From Ypsolopha sequella (Eukaryota; Arthropoda; Insecta; Lepidoptera; Ypsolophidae): DNA of 64,000 bases. The notes beneath the pieces were generated by a model. That model ran no database searches. It was not told the origin of the DNA and saw only the letters and a program-made list of their open reading frames with translations. Both the position numbers and the translations under genes were made by a program. The stretch covers positions 459,385 through 523,384 of the forward strand of contig CAKOHE010000074.1 of the NCBI GenBank assembly GCA_934047225.1. The letters are read 5' to 3'. How positions within the stretch are numbered: the stretch's first letter is position 1; the number at the start of each line of letters is the position of its first letter. Below are positions 21,346 to 31,204 of this stretch, in pieces.

Positions 21346-23130
21346 ACAATAACAGAGCACTATGAAGGCGAGGACGACCAGCACTCAGCACACTCATCAC
21401 ACATTCACTCATCACATACACACTCAGCTCATTTTCACTCAATGACTTCAACTCCAACAGAGAATTCCTGTGACTCCGCACAACGTGTAGTGAACGTCAC
21501 TAACACACCAATTTTGTTGCCAACCGTCTCACTTAAAATAGCAGACGTACATGGTCAATTTCACTCAGCACGAGCCCTGTTAGACTGTGGAAGTATGCTG
21601 ACTCTTTGTTCTCAGCGCATGGCCACAATTTTAAATTTACCATTAAAACATACATCTCTAAAAATCGCAGGAGTTGGAAATCAGCACACACAAAACTCAA
21701 AGGCATCAATCACAATTGTATGCCGACCTACACACCGTGACACACCTACGATCACGGCCACAGCTCATATATTGAAGAACGTAACTGGGTACCTGCCATT
21801 AGAAAAGGTTCCAGATCTCGCTCAGTTAACAGGTCACCCACCGATTCCTCTTGCTGATCGAGAATATCACACACCAGCTCCGGTTGATCTAATACTAGGA
21901 TCTGACGTTCTTGGTCAAGTGTTAGACGGAACCAAGGTTTCGCTCGGCCCTGGCAAGCCCATAGCCTTCGGCACGATGTTCGATTTTACATTGATAGGAC
22001 CTTTCGAAAGTTTACATACCTCACCCACGAATCAGGTCAATTCAGTTCACATTGTCGGCTCTCACACGGACTCAGAGCATTCCACTCATGACATTCACAA
22101 AAGTCTTGAGAGGTTTTGGGAATCCAAGGAACCCCAAACCTACAAGCATACCAGCCCATTAGAGGATCAGTGTGAGGACATTTTCCGCACCACAACTACT
22201 CGTGAACCATCAGGTCAATATATGGTTACACTGCCCTTTCTGCACAACGCGCCGACATTAGGTTCCACTCACGCTATTGCGCTACGCAGGTTTCTCAATT
22301 TAGAGAAGAAGTTGCTAGCGAACCCACCCTTCCGCTCGAAATATGTAGAATTCATGTCAGATTACATAAAATTGGGACATATGTCGCCGTGTCACCCCAA
22401 TACCTTTGCTCATAAATCCCATTTCTATATCCCACATCATGGCATATTCAAGCCAGGATCAGAAAAGTTACGCTGCGTGTTTGACGGAAGTTGTAAGAGC
22501 TCAAACGGCGTCAATCTAAATGATTGTCTTCATACAGGTCCAGCTCTTCAGCAAGATATTGTTGACATTATCATGTCCTTCAGGATCCACTCACAAGTTT
22601 TCAGCACAGACATCCGAATGATGTTCAGAAATATACTCATTCACCCAGAGCAAAGACCTTTTCAACTCATTCTCTGGCGGTCTTCACCCGACCAGCCCCT
22701 GCTCACGTATACCCTTAATACCGTCACATATGGATTAAGGTCCAGCCCATACCATGCCATCCGCACTTTACTCCAATTGGCTGATGACGAAGGTCATCGC
22801 TACCCCCACGCTGCTCAGATCCTCCGCAAATCAATATTTGTGGACGACATTCTCTCAGGTGCAGATTCTGAGGAATCTGCTCAGTCGCTCCAAAACGATT
22901 TGATCGAGTTACTCGCTCTAGGTGGCTTCCAGCTCAGTAAATGGACCTCCAACTCGCCTCAGCTCCAGATGATCAGTGCGACATGCCCAAGGACTTTGAC
23001 TTCAGTCCCGACTCTAATTCCATTAAGGTTCTGGGAATACAGTGGATTCCTCAAACTGATGAGTTCACTTATCGCATTTCTCTGCCCACTCATGCTCAAG
23101 TCACAAAGCGCTCCATTCTCAGTACAGTAG
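21340..23130 (+). CDS. BEL/Pao Pol, part 1: protease and reverse transcriptase
   Basis: The frame is open from the codon after the Gag stop, with the first ATG at 21442. An early retroviral-type aspartic protease reads ALLDCGSMLTLCSQRM. It is a DCG variant of the usual D(T/S)G, which I know as typical for BEL/Pao (DUF1758). The reverse transcriptase follows: KLRCVFDGS, STDIRMMFRNILIHPEQR, TYGLRSSPYHA, and the catalytic FVDD at 22837-22848. Family-like sequence ends around QLSKWTSNSPQ near 22960. After this the frame drifts to a stop at 23130, while the true continuation lies in another frame from about 22960 onward. So a one-base shift or a frameshift site breaks pol here. Confidence 0.92.
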   Translation, partial: LPTITEHYEGEDDQHSAHSSHIHSSHTHSAHFHSMTSTPTENSCDSAQRVVNVTNTPILLPTVSLKIADVHGQFHSARALLDCGSMLTLCSQRMATILNLPLKHTSLKIAGVGNQHTQNSKASITIVCRPTHRDTPTITATAHILKNVTGYLPLEKVPDLAQLTGHPPIPLADREYHTPAPVDLILGSDVLGQVLDGTKVSLGPGKPIAFGTMFDFTLIGPFESLHTSPTNQVNSVHIVGSHTDSEHSTHDIHKSLERFWESKEPQTYKHTSPLEDQCEDIFRTTTTREPSGQYMVTLPFLHNAPTLGSTHAIALRRFLNLEKKLLANPPFRSKYVEFMSDYIKLGHMSPCHPNTFAHKSHFYIPHHGIFKPGSEKLRCVFDGSCKSSNGVNLNDCLHTGPALQQDIVDIIMSFRIHSQVFSTDIRMMFRNILIHPEQRPFQLILWRSSPDQPLLTYTLNTVTYGLRSSPYHAIRTLLQLADDEGHRYPHAAQILRKSIFVDDILSGADSEESAQSLQNDLIELLALGGFQLSKWTSNSPQLQMISATCPRTLTSVPTLIPLRFWEYSGFLKLMSSLIAFLCPLMLKSQSAPFSVQ

Positions 23131-25439
23131 CATCTCTCTATGACCCCAATGGCTGGGTTACTCCAGTCATCTTCCGCGCAAAGATTCTTCTGCAGAAGCT
23201 TTGGCTTCTGAAAATAGGATGGGATGAGCCTATCCCTGAAGAAGTCCACACAGAGTGGCAACACATCTCAGAGGATCTTCCTCAGCTCTCAAACCTCCGT
23301 TTACCTCGACACATTTGTAAGTATAAGCCCACGTCTACTTACTCACTTCATGGGTTCGCGGACGCATCAGAGGCTGGCTTTGGTGCCGTTATCTACCTTC
23401 ATGAGCGCAATACCACTGGACATGTCAACGTGCACCTAATCATTGGCAAATCCAAGGTCGCACCCATTAAGACTCGCCTCTCAATCCCGAAATTGGAGTT
23501 GTCAGCCGCGACTCTTTTATCTCAGCTCATGACTCGAGTGTCAGCCCAACTGTCAGCTCATATAGCCATTCAAACACACACATGCTGGTCAGATAGCACA
23601 ATAGTGTTGGCATGGCTCAATACCCCACCTCACCGATTACAGACTTTCGAGGCCAATCGAGTGGCTAAAATCACAGCTACTTCAACTAGCAATACGTGGA
23701 GGCATGTGCCCACAAACCTCAACCCTGCTGACTGTGCAAGCAGAGGCATGTCTGCCCAGTCTCTCTCACTTCATGACCTTTGGTGGTCACCCAGTTGGCT
23801 CAAAGAACCTACCTGCACTTGGCCCAAGATGCCACCCGCTCTAGGCCATCATGCTCTCCCAGGCCTTAAGCCCAAAAAGGTACCAGCACACATAGCAGTC
23901 CCAGATATCGATCTGGACTTGCTCACTCGCTACAGCTCACTTGACAAGCTCGTCGGAGTGACGGCTTGTATTAAAAGGTTCATATTAAATTGTCGGCACA
24001 GCCCAGATGCACGGCGCTCTGGTCCGTTGACAGCTAGTGAACGCAGGGACGCTCTGTTGCACTGGGTCCGCTCTGTTCAGCACAATGAGTTTGCTGAAGA
24101 TATTAATCGTATCCAGACTGATAAAGTTTGTCCCGTTCGGCTCCAGCGCCTCTCGCCCTTCATAAAGGACGGCCTCTTGAGAGTCGGTGGTCGTCTCTCT
24201 CACGCGTCAATTAGGTATGACGCTCAACACCCACTCATTCTACCCAGCTCAAGTCCGCTCGTAGATCTCATTATAGACCACTATCACAAAATACACTGCC
24301 ACCCTGGAGCTGACACATTACACGCCATATTACGCCAGCAGTACTGGATTCTATCCGCTCGTCGTATTATTAGACACCGCGTGTTTAAATGTATTAGATG
24401 TTTCCGGTGCCGCGCTCAGCCTAAGGCTCCGCTCATGGCTGATCTCCCAGTAGACAGAGTTACTCCTCAGCCAGTTTTTAGTCACGTCACGACGGACTTT
24501 GCTGGCCACTTCTTCGTTAAATCCAGCACGTTGCGAAACGCGAAACTCATAAAGGCGTACTTTTGTATTTTCGTTTGCCTCGCAACAAAGGCGGTTCATT
24601 TGGAACCAGTCTCTGCACTCTCAACGGAAGCGTTCTTTGCGGCATTGCAACGTTTTATCTCACGTCGCGGTACTCCGGTTTTCATTCGCTCAGACTGCGG
24701 CACAAACTATGTAGGTGCTAGGAATCAGCTCATTGAAGTTCAGAACTTCCTCAGGTCAAACAATGATGCAATCACTCACAAGCTCGCGAATCAGCACATA
24801 ACTTGGTTACTGAACCCGCCTAAAGGGCCTTGGTTCGGCGCTCTGCACGAAATAAACGTAAAATCCACCAAGCAACTACTTTATCGCGTGATAGGTGAAC
24901 AGCACCTCACTTTTGAGGAATTCTCTACCCTTTTGGCTCGAATTGAGGCTGTACTCAACTCAAGACCCCTCTGCCCAATTTCATCCGACCCTACGGACTT
25001 TGAACCTCTCACGGCCGGACATTTCATTATTGGTCGTCCGCTCACCGCTCTACCTGAGCAGTCTTTTGACGACAGACCCATATCTGCTCTTAAACGGTTT
25101 CAACTCATTCAAGCGCTCTCTCAGCGCTTTTGGACTCTCTGGTCCAGATCCTACCTCCATACCCTGCAAACCCGCTCCAAATGGCTCTCCCCTTCTTCCC
25201 CTCCTCAAGTGGGTGAACTGGTCCTCATCAAAGAGGATGACTTGCCTCCGCTCCAATGGAAGTTGGGGAGAATTCTCCGCACGATACCTGGCAAGGATGG
25301 AGTGATCCGAGTTGTGGATCTGGACACAGCCCATGGAAATCTGCGACGACCTGTGTTCAAGATAGCCAGGCTGCCGTTGGATTCAGCTCAAGAGGAGTCG
25401 CAGCCCCGGCCCCCCCAGGATGTTCACGCTACAACGTGA
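22941..25439 (+). CDS. BEL/Pao Pol, part 2: RNase H and integrase
   Basis: Family-like sequence starts near 22965 (SIKVLGIQWIPQTDEFTY). It continues through the Pao connection/RNase H region (HGFADASEAGFGAVIYL, CWSDSTIVLAWL, NPADCASRG). An HHCC zinc-binding segment follows (HYHKIHCHPGADT, then CIRCFRCR). The integrase core has its first Asp in TTDFAGHF, second Asp in IRSDCGTNYVGA and the glutamate in GALHEINVKS. The last is altered from the usual GGLWEA-VKS but keeps the acidic residue. A C-terminal DUF5641-type domain follows (GELVLIKEDDLPPLQWKLGR). The stop at 25437-25439 lies a little inside the 3' LTR, so the LTR supplies the last few codons. The ATG at 22941 is in the shifted frame and is probably not a real start; translation would have to come from part 1. 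Confidence 0.93.
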   Translation: MDLQLASAPDDQCDMPKDFDFSPDSNSIKVLGIQWIPQTDEFTYRISLPTHAQVTKRSILSTVASLYDPNGWVTPVIFRAKILLQKLWLLKIGWDEPIPEEVHTEWQHISEDLPQLSNLRLPRHICKYKPTSTYSLHGFADASEAGFGAVIYLHERNTTGHVNVHLIIGKSKVAPIKTRLSIPKLELSAATLLSQLMTRVSAQLSAHIAIQTHTCWSDSTIVLAWLNTPPHRLQTFEANRVAKITATSTSNTWRHVPTNLNPADCASRGMSAQSLSLHDLWWSPSWLKEPTCTWPKMPPALGHHALPGLKPKKVPAHIAVPDIDLDLLTRYSSLDKLVGVTACIKRFILNCRHSPDARRSGPLTASERRDALLHWVRSVQHNEFAEDINRIQTDKVCPVRLQRLSPFIKDGLLRVGGRLSHASIRYDAQHPLILPSSSPLVDLIIDHYHKIHCHPGADTLHAILRQQYWILSARRIIRHRVFKCIRCFRCRAQPKAPLMADLPVDRVTPQPVFSHVTTDFAGHFFVKSSTLRNAKLIKAYFCIFVCLATKAVHLEPVSALSTEAFFAALQRFISRRGTPVFIRSDCGTNYVGARNQLIEVQNFLRSNNDAITHKLANQHITWLLNPPKGPWFGALHEINVKSTKQLLYRVIGEQHLTFEEFSTLLARIEAVLNSRPLCPISSDPTDFEPLTAGHFIIGRPLTALPEQSFDDRPISALKRFQLIQALSQRFWTLWSRSYLHTLQTRSKWLSPSSPPQVGELVLIKEDDLPPLQWKLGRILRTIPGKDGVIRVVDLDTAHGNLRRPVFKIARLPLDSAQEESQPRPPQDVHATT

Positions 25440-25839
25440 CGAATCCGCGCGCATGCGCGGATGGCTAGTCTCCCCCCGCGCGCCGGCTCGAGGCGCGCGC
25501 GCGGGCGCTGGTCCTCTCTCTGTTTCGCCGCAACCGTCGACCTAACGATACGTGTGTGCATACATTCGCGCCGCCAGCCCAACTAATATCGCGTACCTAC
25601 CATTTAGGTTGTGAAAGTGTAGTGTTCACCAGTGTAGTGTTCACGTTACACCAAGACATTCTGCACATTCCTGACCAAAGCGCCAGCTTCATCAGCCCAA
25701 CAAGAAGGCTCAGCCCGTCAGCGCATTCGTCGGCTCGCCCACAACATTCATCAAAGGTCAGTCAGTTTACCCACAATTCAATCAATCCAATCAATACTTA
25801 AATCCCATCAGCCCTGCATTCCTGTAGCCAGCGGTTACA
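25421..25839 (+). repeat. 3' LTR of the BEL/Pao element
   Basis: It has the same 419-bp sequence as 18025-18443 as far as I can read. It is followed by the target duplication GTTAG. Confidence 0.97.
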
Positions 25840-26517
25840 GTTAGTTTAGGTATACAACTTCGTTGATTTCAATTACTTGTACATAAGTTGATTTCAATTT
25901 TTTAAGTACGCCTGAATACAGAAGTGACTAAGTACCTAACGATTTCGTAATTTAGGTACCTACTTGCTGTTTGTAAATTATAAATCCTATTCAAAGCATT
26001 CTTAATTCTTTAGCGCAATCTAAACAACTTCTGTATTTTGACGGTCCTAAGCCCGTAAAAGTATGAAGGGAAAATTGCAACTTATGATCGCTGATTTCTC
26101 CTTTCAGAGCGGCATGCAAAACAAAAGCGGTGTCCTTTGGTGGCTCGGATAAAGAATACTTACTTGTCGGCTCGCGACAAAGGGTAATTTGCCGACAACG
26201 TTTGGAAGCCGGCCGGTCGTGGCGAGGCGAGGCGGTGACGCGCGTCACGTGTCTAGCTTGACAGTGATATGACAACGCTATTCGGTTTTTGTAGGAAAAC
26301 TTTGACAGTCGATATCTTTTGTTTTTAGTATGAAACAAGACAAAAGTAACAAAACATATATTTTCTAATTCGAACATAGAATAGGTTTCTTGAATATAGC
26401 TAGAGGGATCATTATCAACCTGTATAATAAAACAGTAAAAAAGAATAGGACAAGATTCGAATTATTGTAATTAATTATATTATTTATTAGGTAAGCAAAG
26501 TTTGACAATCCAATGCT

Positions 26518-26646
26518 TCAACATAGGATTGTCCTATAAAATGTCCTCAGGATGTCGCTGTCGCTGCCGCTGGTTCTGCGTATAATCGACGTGATTCGTT
26601 TGCGCATGATCGCAAAAAACTCATCGGTGTGCGCCCCCGCAAACAT
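26518..26646 (-). pseudogene. Possible LINE ORF2 C-terminal tail
   Basis: The minus-strand frame encodes MFAGAHTDEFFAIMRKRI followed by a basic, serine-rich tail to a TGA. This resembles the last residues of lepidopteran LINE proteins, which share a short FF-(I/M)MRKR-(A/T)S module. Nothing upstream is retained. The assignment is tentative. Confidence 0.3.
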
Positions 26647-27599
26647 TGTCGATGAGTATTAATAATTAGCACATAATTTGGTAAATATAATATATTTAGG
26701 TAGAATAATCACTTTCACCGGTGATAATTAATAATTTTCTCACAGGTTTAGAGAAATTAATAAATTACACACGATTAAGCTTCATTTATCGTTATTATAT
26801 TTATTCATAATAAAATAAGCAAAATATCAAGATACTTAAAACAAACATAGCGGCAAAACAAAAATGGACGTAAAATTAAACTGAAAATCATAATTAATTA
26901 TGAACGGCTACTCACAATAATTTACAGTCAGATTCCGCCTGACTAGTTACACGTAGTTTACAACTGAAAATGACTACCATTCAGGTTGAACGGAATAAAC
27001 TGAAAAGTCTTAAAATTTTTAGTTAAATCAACCTTATATAAAACAGAGACATACCAGTACAATAAAATAAAAATAAAATGTTTTCAACTTCTTAATCAAG
27101 CACTAAACAACCAGTGTGGCAATTTATAGTATAGAATAGTAGACTGTCAGAATACAGTCGGGAACACTATCTCATCGAGTAACAAGATGTGACCAACTCC
27201 ATGGACGAAATTGTTCGTCTATGCCAACTCGTAGTGATGTAGAAAAAAAACTACATCAAAATAAACCGGGTTGGCTAGGCGCAACCTAGAGCGTTTTGTA
27301 CAGTCAGCAAAAACAACGCAAATTTTCTGATAAAATAATCACGTTAATAAGTACTATGTTCGATATAGCGTATCACAAGGTGCTTAAAAATAAGGTTTGC
27401 ATGTCCTATGTTGGTACTAATATCAGCCTGATTTTATCGAATATCTTTATAAATGAAAAAAGCTTTCTTTAGCACCTTTTATACGCTCTGTCGATGATAT
27501 GTACTTGATGATGTGATTTTTTTAATCAATAAAATGCTGCTTTTGCTGATTCTACAAAATTTCAAAAAAAGTGAAATACTTGGAGCAGTAACCATTTTT

Positions 27600-27724
27600 A
27601 TTCTAAGTGTATGTATATTTTGATTTTTAGTGTATTAAAATTTGTTTCTGTTTTCCATGTATACGCATTGGACTTGTGTCTGTAATGTATTCATGTGTAT
27701 TAATAAATAAATAAATAAATAAAT
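27600..27724 (+). repeat. LINE 3' end with (AAAT)n tail
   Basis: An AT-rich 3'-UTR-like sequence runs into six AAAT/AATA units at 27701-27724. This is typical of a non-LTR retrotransposon tail. A similar tail is at 53955-53972. Confidence 0.5.
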
Positions 27725-27813
27725 AGGGTTACCAACTGTCACCCGACAGCCTAGTACGCTAAAATTATATTACGTATTAAAACATATTCAGCGTTATTTG
27801 TTATGTTTCTCAG

Positions 27814-27922
27814 AGAAAAGCATCGTCAGGACCACCACAATCTCTAAGCTCATTCATTGCTTCAGAAATGGAAGGCAAAGACAATGATCCAACAATAAAC
27901 GTGGTAATATCCTTGAAATTAG
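27814..27922 (+). CDS. Candidate coding exon (function unknown)
   Basis: A block of 36 codons plus one base stays open between a pyrimidine-rich acceptor (atgtttctcag) and a donor (TTAG|GTAAAT). It encodes RKASSGPPQSLSSF, then SEMEGKDNDPTINVVISLKL, a hydrophilic stretch that becomes hydrophobic at the end. It ends in phase 1 with G. The GPCR exon at 31205 begins with two bases (GT) that would complete a glycine codon, so the two are phase-compatible. However, the transmembrane helices expected just before TM3 are not encoded here, so direct splicing would be abnormal. It may instead be an upstream exon of that gene or of another gene. Rests on splice signals and openness only. Confidence 0.4.
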
Positions 27923-28000
27923 GTAAATATTTAGGAATTAATATTATATTTTAATATTTGTTTGTGAAACTTGAGTTTGCATTATTTTATAATTTATAGT

Positions 28001-28189
28001 AGCTTATTCAGTCATTGGTATAGAACAACTTTTACTATGGAGCCAACCCCGAAATCTCAAAAAATTAATCTGCCCTTCCATACATTTCGACCGAGCGGCA
28101 TTGCATTTTTCTATGAAATAGTTTTTTTTTTCGAGATACAGGGTTTGTTCCATAGTAAAAGTTGTTCTATACCATGGATTGAATAAGCT
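28001..28189. repeat. 189-bp MITE with about 45-bp inverted ends
   Basis: The left end agcttattcagtcattggta followed by tagaacaacttttactatgg is mirrored at the right by ccatagtaaaagttgttcta and accatggattgaataagct. Confidence 0.85.
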
Positions 28190-28235
28190 CTTCAAATATG
28201 GTTACACCTTTCTGCTACACGTTGTATATTATATA

Positions 28236-28501
28236 TACAAGGTGACTTTTTGATCATCGTCCAAATTCATACTGGTGGCTTGGTAAGTGATCAGTATCAT
28301 TGATCAATAACAATTTTTGTAAAATTCGTAAAATTAAATTTCGACTTCCCATAGTGATTTACTCGGAACTGGAAGTGAATTTCTATGGGAAGCTGAAATT
28401 TCATTTTACAAATTTCATAAAAATTGTTATTGATCCAAGATACTGATCACTTATCAAGCCTCCAGTATGAATTTGGACGATGATCAAAAAGTCACCTTGT
28501 A
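28236..28501. repeat. TA-flanked hairpin MITE
   Basis: TA|CAAGGTGACTTTTTGATCAT at the left is mirrored by ATGATCAAAAAGTCACCTTG|TA at the right. The inverted similarity runs through almost the whole 260 bp. This is the form of a mariner-derived foldback MITE. Confidence 0.88.
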
Positions 28502-28647
28502 TTTTATAAATATATTAAAAATGTACCAACATTCACATATTTTTTCTTGCTTTTTTTCTGACAAGGCATTATTTGCAGGAAGATGGTCCCATGGAGAAAA
28601 CTAAATTTTTCCAAGAGTCTCGGTTCTCTAAGGGCAGCAATTGCGCT

Positions 28648-28980
28648 GATTTTGTCGCTACGCGGTTTTATTACGCATCCCTCTGACTCATTTTGTCGCC
28701 ACGCGGTTTTATTACGCATCCCTCTGACTCATTTTGTCGCCACGCGGTTTTATTACACATCCCTCTGACTCATTTTGTCGCCACGCGGTTTTATTACACA
28801 TCCCTCTGACTCATTTTGTCGCCACGCGGTTTTATTACACATCCCTCTGACTCATTTTGTCGCCACGCGGTTTTATTACGCATCCCTCTGACTCATTTTG
28901 TCGCCACGCGGTTTTATTACACATCCCTCTGACTCATTTTGTCGCCACGCGGTTTTATTACGCATCCGTCTGACTCATTT
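28648..28980. repeat. 41-bp minisatellite, about 8 copies
   Basis: Units contain cattttgtcgccacgcggtt, then ttattacgcatccctctgact, at an exact 41-bp period. Variation is mainly acgcat versus acacat. The first unit has gtcgctacg and the last ends gcatccgtct. Confidence 0.95.
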
Positions 28981-29335
28981 AGGACTTGGTACAAGTAAAA
29001 AATAAAGAGCGTATAATAATTTTCAAGGAAATGTCAATTTATGATTAGTAATGTTTCTTTGGGATTAGATAAATAGGTATTCTTCATAATGACACGGTTA
29101 GTTATGTCACATCGTAGTATATTGAAGTAGAAACATTGGAAAGCTTATAAAAATCATTTGAAATCAATCATTAGACTGTTCTATTTAAATGAAATCGCAA
29201 TAAAAATGTATCAAATATAACAAAAAAATTAACTCACAAACTTTAAAGTTGTTAAAGTAAAATATAATGTCGTTTTCTTTAAATCAGTGAGACTCACGCA
29301 GCATTGAAGCAAAAAAAAAAACAATTTATAATAAT
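28981..29335. other. AT-rich, no gene
   Basis: Nothing recognised. Confidence 0.5.
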
Positions 29336-29339
29336 AAAG

Positions 29340-29930
29340 TATTTTTAATAGGAATGCAGCAGATACAGTCCTATAAATAACAATTTTTATTATCACTTAA
29401 ACAAAAATTATTTGCTACATAGGAAAACAGCAGAATCAGTGCTATAACTATCATCTTTATTAATCATATAGTCTTTTTTTTAATAGGAAAACAGCAGAAC
29501 AAGTCTTATAGGACTTATAAGTAACAATTTTAATAATCATTATACCAATCTTTGCTTCATAGGAAAGCAGCATATCTAGTGCTATAGTTATTTACTTTTA
29601 CTAATCACTACATCAGTCTTTTCTTAATAGGAAAACAGCAAATTCGGTACTTTGCTATGGTAACAATTTAAAAAATGACTAAATGCATTTATTTAACAGG
29701 AAAACGGCAGATCCATTCCTATAAGTAACATTTTTTGTAGTTACTAAAACAATATTTGCTTCATAGAAAATCGGCAGTTCCATTGCTAAAGCTATCAACT
29801 TTTAATAACCACTACGTCAGTGTTTTATTAATAGAAAAACAGCAAATCCAGTTCTATATGACTTATGAGTAACAATTTTAATAATCATTACATCAATCTT
29901 TGCTTCATAGCCAAGGTATGAAATGTTTCG
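29340..29930. repeat. Decayed tandem repeat, 64-77-bp units in alternating pairs
   Basis: The core ataggaaaacagcag (variants ataggaaagcagca, acaggaaaacggcag, atagaaaatcggcag) occurs near 29348, 29419, 29483, 29559, 29627, 29697, 29763, 29831 and 29908. Units preceded by ttaat mostly alternate with units preceded by cttc. This gives a dimer of about 140 bp. Confidence 0.8.
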
Positions 29931-30393
29931 CTTTTACGACAAATGTTTCTGAACGAATCCTCAATAACTTTTTCGTGTTTGTTTGAAAATGTGGTATCAG
30001 CCATGTAGAAAGAAACATTGATTTTACCACATTTAATTATGAATTTCAACGTCTTATACAGCATTTTTTTTACAAAATTAGTATTTAGACTGCATAATTT
30101 TTCGAGTAGTAAAAGACATTTTTATTAGATTATCAAAATTCTAAGTATACAGATCGATAGAGCGCAAAAAACTAAGTAAGATGGCATTAAAAGTTGATTT
30201 TGGCCAAAATGGCTTTTACGACATTTGAACCCCGAAGGGTCGATATGACTATCGTAAAAAGTGACGTATTTAACACTTTTTACCCATAATTTACAAGCTG
30301 ATCGCATATTTTTCAGCGTAATATGCGCTGCGTTTTTGAATTATTAATTTTATATCTTATGCAACCTCTCTCACTAATCAATATTATTGTCAT

Positions 30394-30600
30394 AGTATGA
30401 AACACAAAATAACTAATAGTGGCTATAAAACCTTAGTTTTAACAGCAGTATGAAACACAAAATAACTAATAGTGGCTATAGAACCTTAGTTTTAACAGCA
30501 GTATGAAACACAAAATAACTAATAGTGGCTATAGAACCTTAGTTTTAACAGCAGTATGAGTCACAGAATAACAGTAACTAATAGTGGCTTTAGAACCTTC
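30394..30600. repeat. 53-bp tandem repeat, about 3.8 copies
   Basis: The word agtatgaaacacaaaataac recurs at 30394, 30447 and 30500 and, altered (agtatgagtcacagaataac), at 30553. Confidence 0.93.
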
Positions 30601-30795
30601 CATCTATCCATCAGCCCGTATTCGACTACTGCTGGACATAGACCTCCCCCATATTACGCCACTCTTGGCGGTCCTTAGTCATCCTCATCCAGCCGTCACC
30701 CACAACGTCCTTCAGATCGTCAGTCCAACGGGCATGAGGGCGGCCTATATATGCTGCGCTTTTCTGTACGTGGTCTCCATTCCAGAACCTTAGTT
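30600..30795 (-). pseudogene. RTE-type LINE C-terminal remnant
   Basis: The complement encodes KVLEWRPRTEKRS and a block resembling the C-terminal tail of RTE reverse transcriptases (arrangement K-LEWRPR-G-RS-GRPP, then a Trp/Arg-rich end). It is broken by stops and frameshifts. The nucleotide phrase actgctggacatagacctcc on the plus strand matches the related fragment at 10260. Confidence 0.6.
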
Positions 30796-30829
30796 TTCGA
30801 TATTTATTTCAACTTAATATCTCAAACTT

Positions 30830-31020
30830 AGCAGCGGCAGCTCAAAGGTAGAACGCTGGCCTCTCAATCTTGAAATCCAGGTTTTATCACCAGTTGTGCA
30901 TGCGCCAATGAGTTTGTTTGGATTTATGTGCATAGAGTTTTAGTATTTAATACTTACCACTTGTTGAACGGTGAAGGAAAACATCGTGAGGAAACCTGAA
31001 TGCCTTAAAAAAATATTTAT
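30830..31020 (+). repeat. tRNA-derived SINE
   Basis: An A-box-like cagctcaaaggtagaacg (30838-30855) and a B-box-like ggttttatcacc (30880-30891) lie 40 bp apart. They are followed by ggtgaaggaaaacatcgtga (30970-30989), a core widely repeated in lepidopteran SINEs as I remember it. It is degenerate and unlikely to be transcribed. Related fragments are at 31031-31140 and 57330-57490. Confidence 0.65.
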
Positions 31021-31204
31021 GTATTATATATGTGTATTTGTGCAGCCTGAAGTACGGCGATAGAACTCACCACTCATCACGTTGGAGCGTAATAATTGTC
31101 GGTGAAACGCGGGTGTACCGAGTGAGGACTGTGAGTTGCATTTCGAAGTTCACATTCGGAATTCATGTCGTGACAATATATTTATATATATATATTAATT
31201 CCAG

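Larger units (their letters stand above)
18025..25839 (+). mobile_element. Complete BEL/Pao LTR retrotransposon (7815 bp)
   Basis: Two 419-bp LTRs (TG...CA) flank gag, protease, reverse transcriptase, RNase H and integrase in the BEL/Pao order. The element is bounded by a 5-bp target duplication GTTAG (18020-18024 and 25840-25844). I see no difference between the LTRs by eye, so insertion was recent. Gag and pol share one frame, separated by a single TGA. A frameshift lies within pol near 22960. It inserted just behind the stop codon of a dead transposase gene. Confidence 0.97.
25845..27813. other. AT-rich flank of the BEL insertion
   Basis: Apart from the LINE fragments listed separately, no gene was supported. 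A GC-rich island at about 26150-26270 (gccggccggtcgtggcgagg, gcgcgtcacgtgtc) stands out. It contains a GTAAGT on the minus strand near 26162 and might be an untranslated first exon. Confidence 0.4.

Noticed and set aside
29340..29930. A CRISPR-like repeat-spacer pattern (conserved core, variable spacers)
   Set aside because: The spacers are related to one another and alternate in two types, so this is a decayed satellite.
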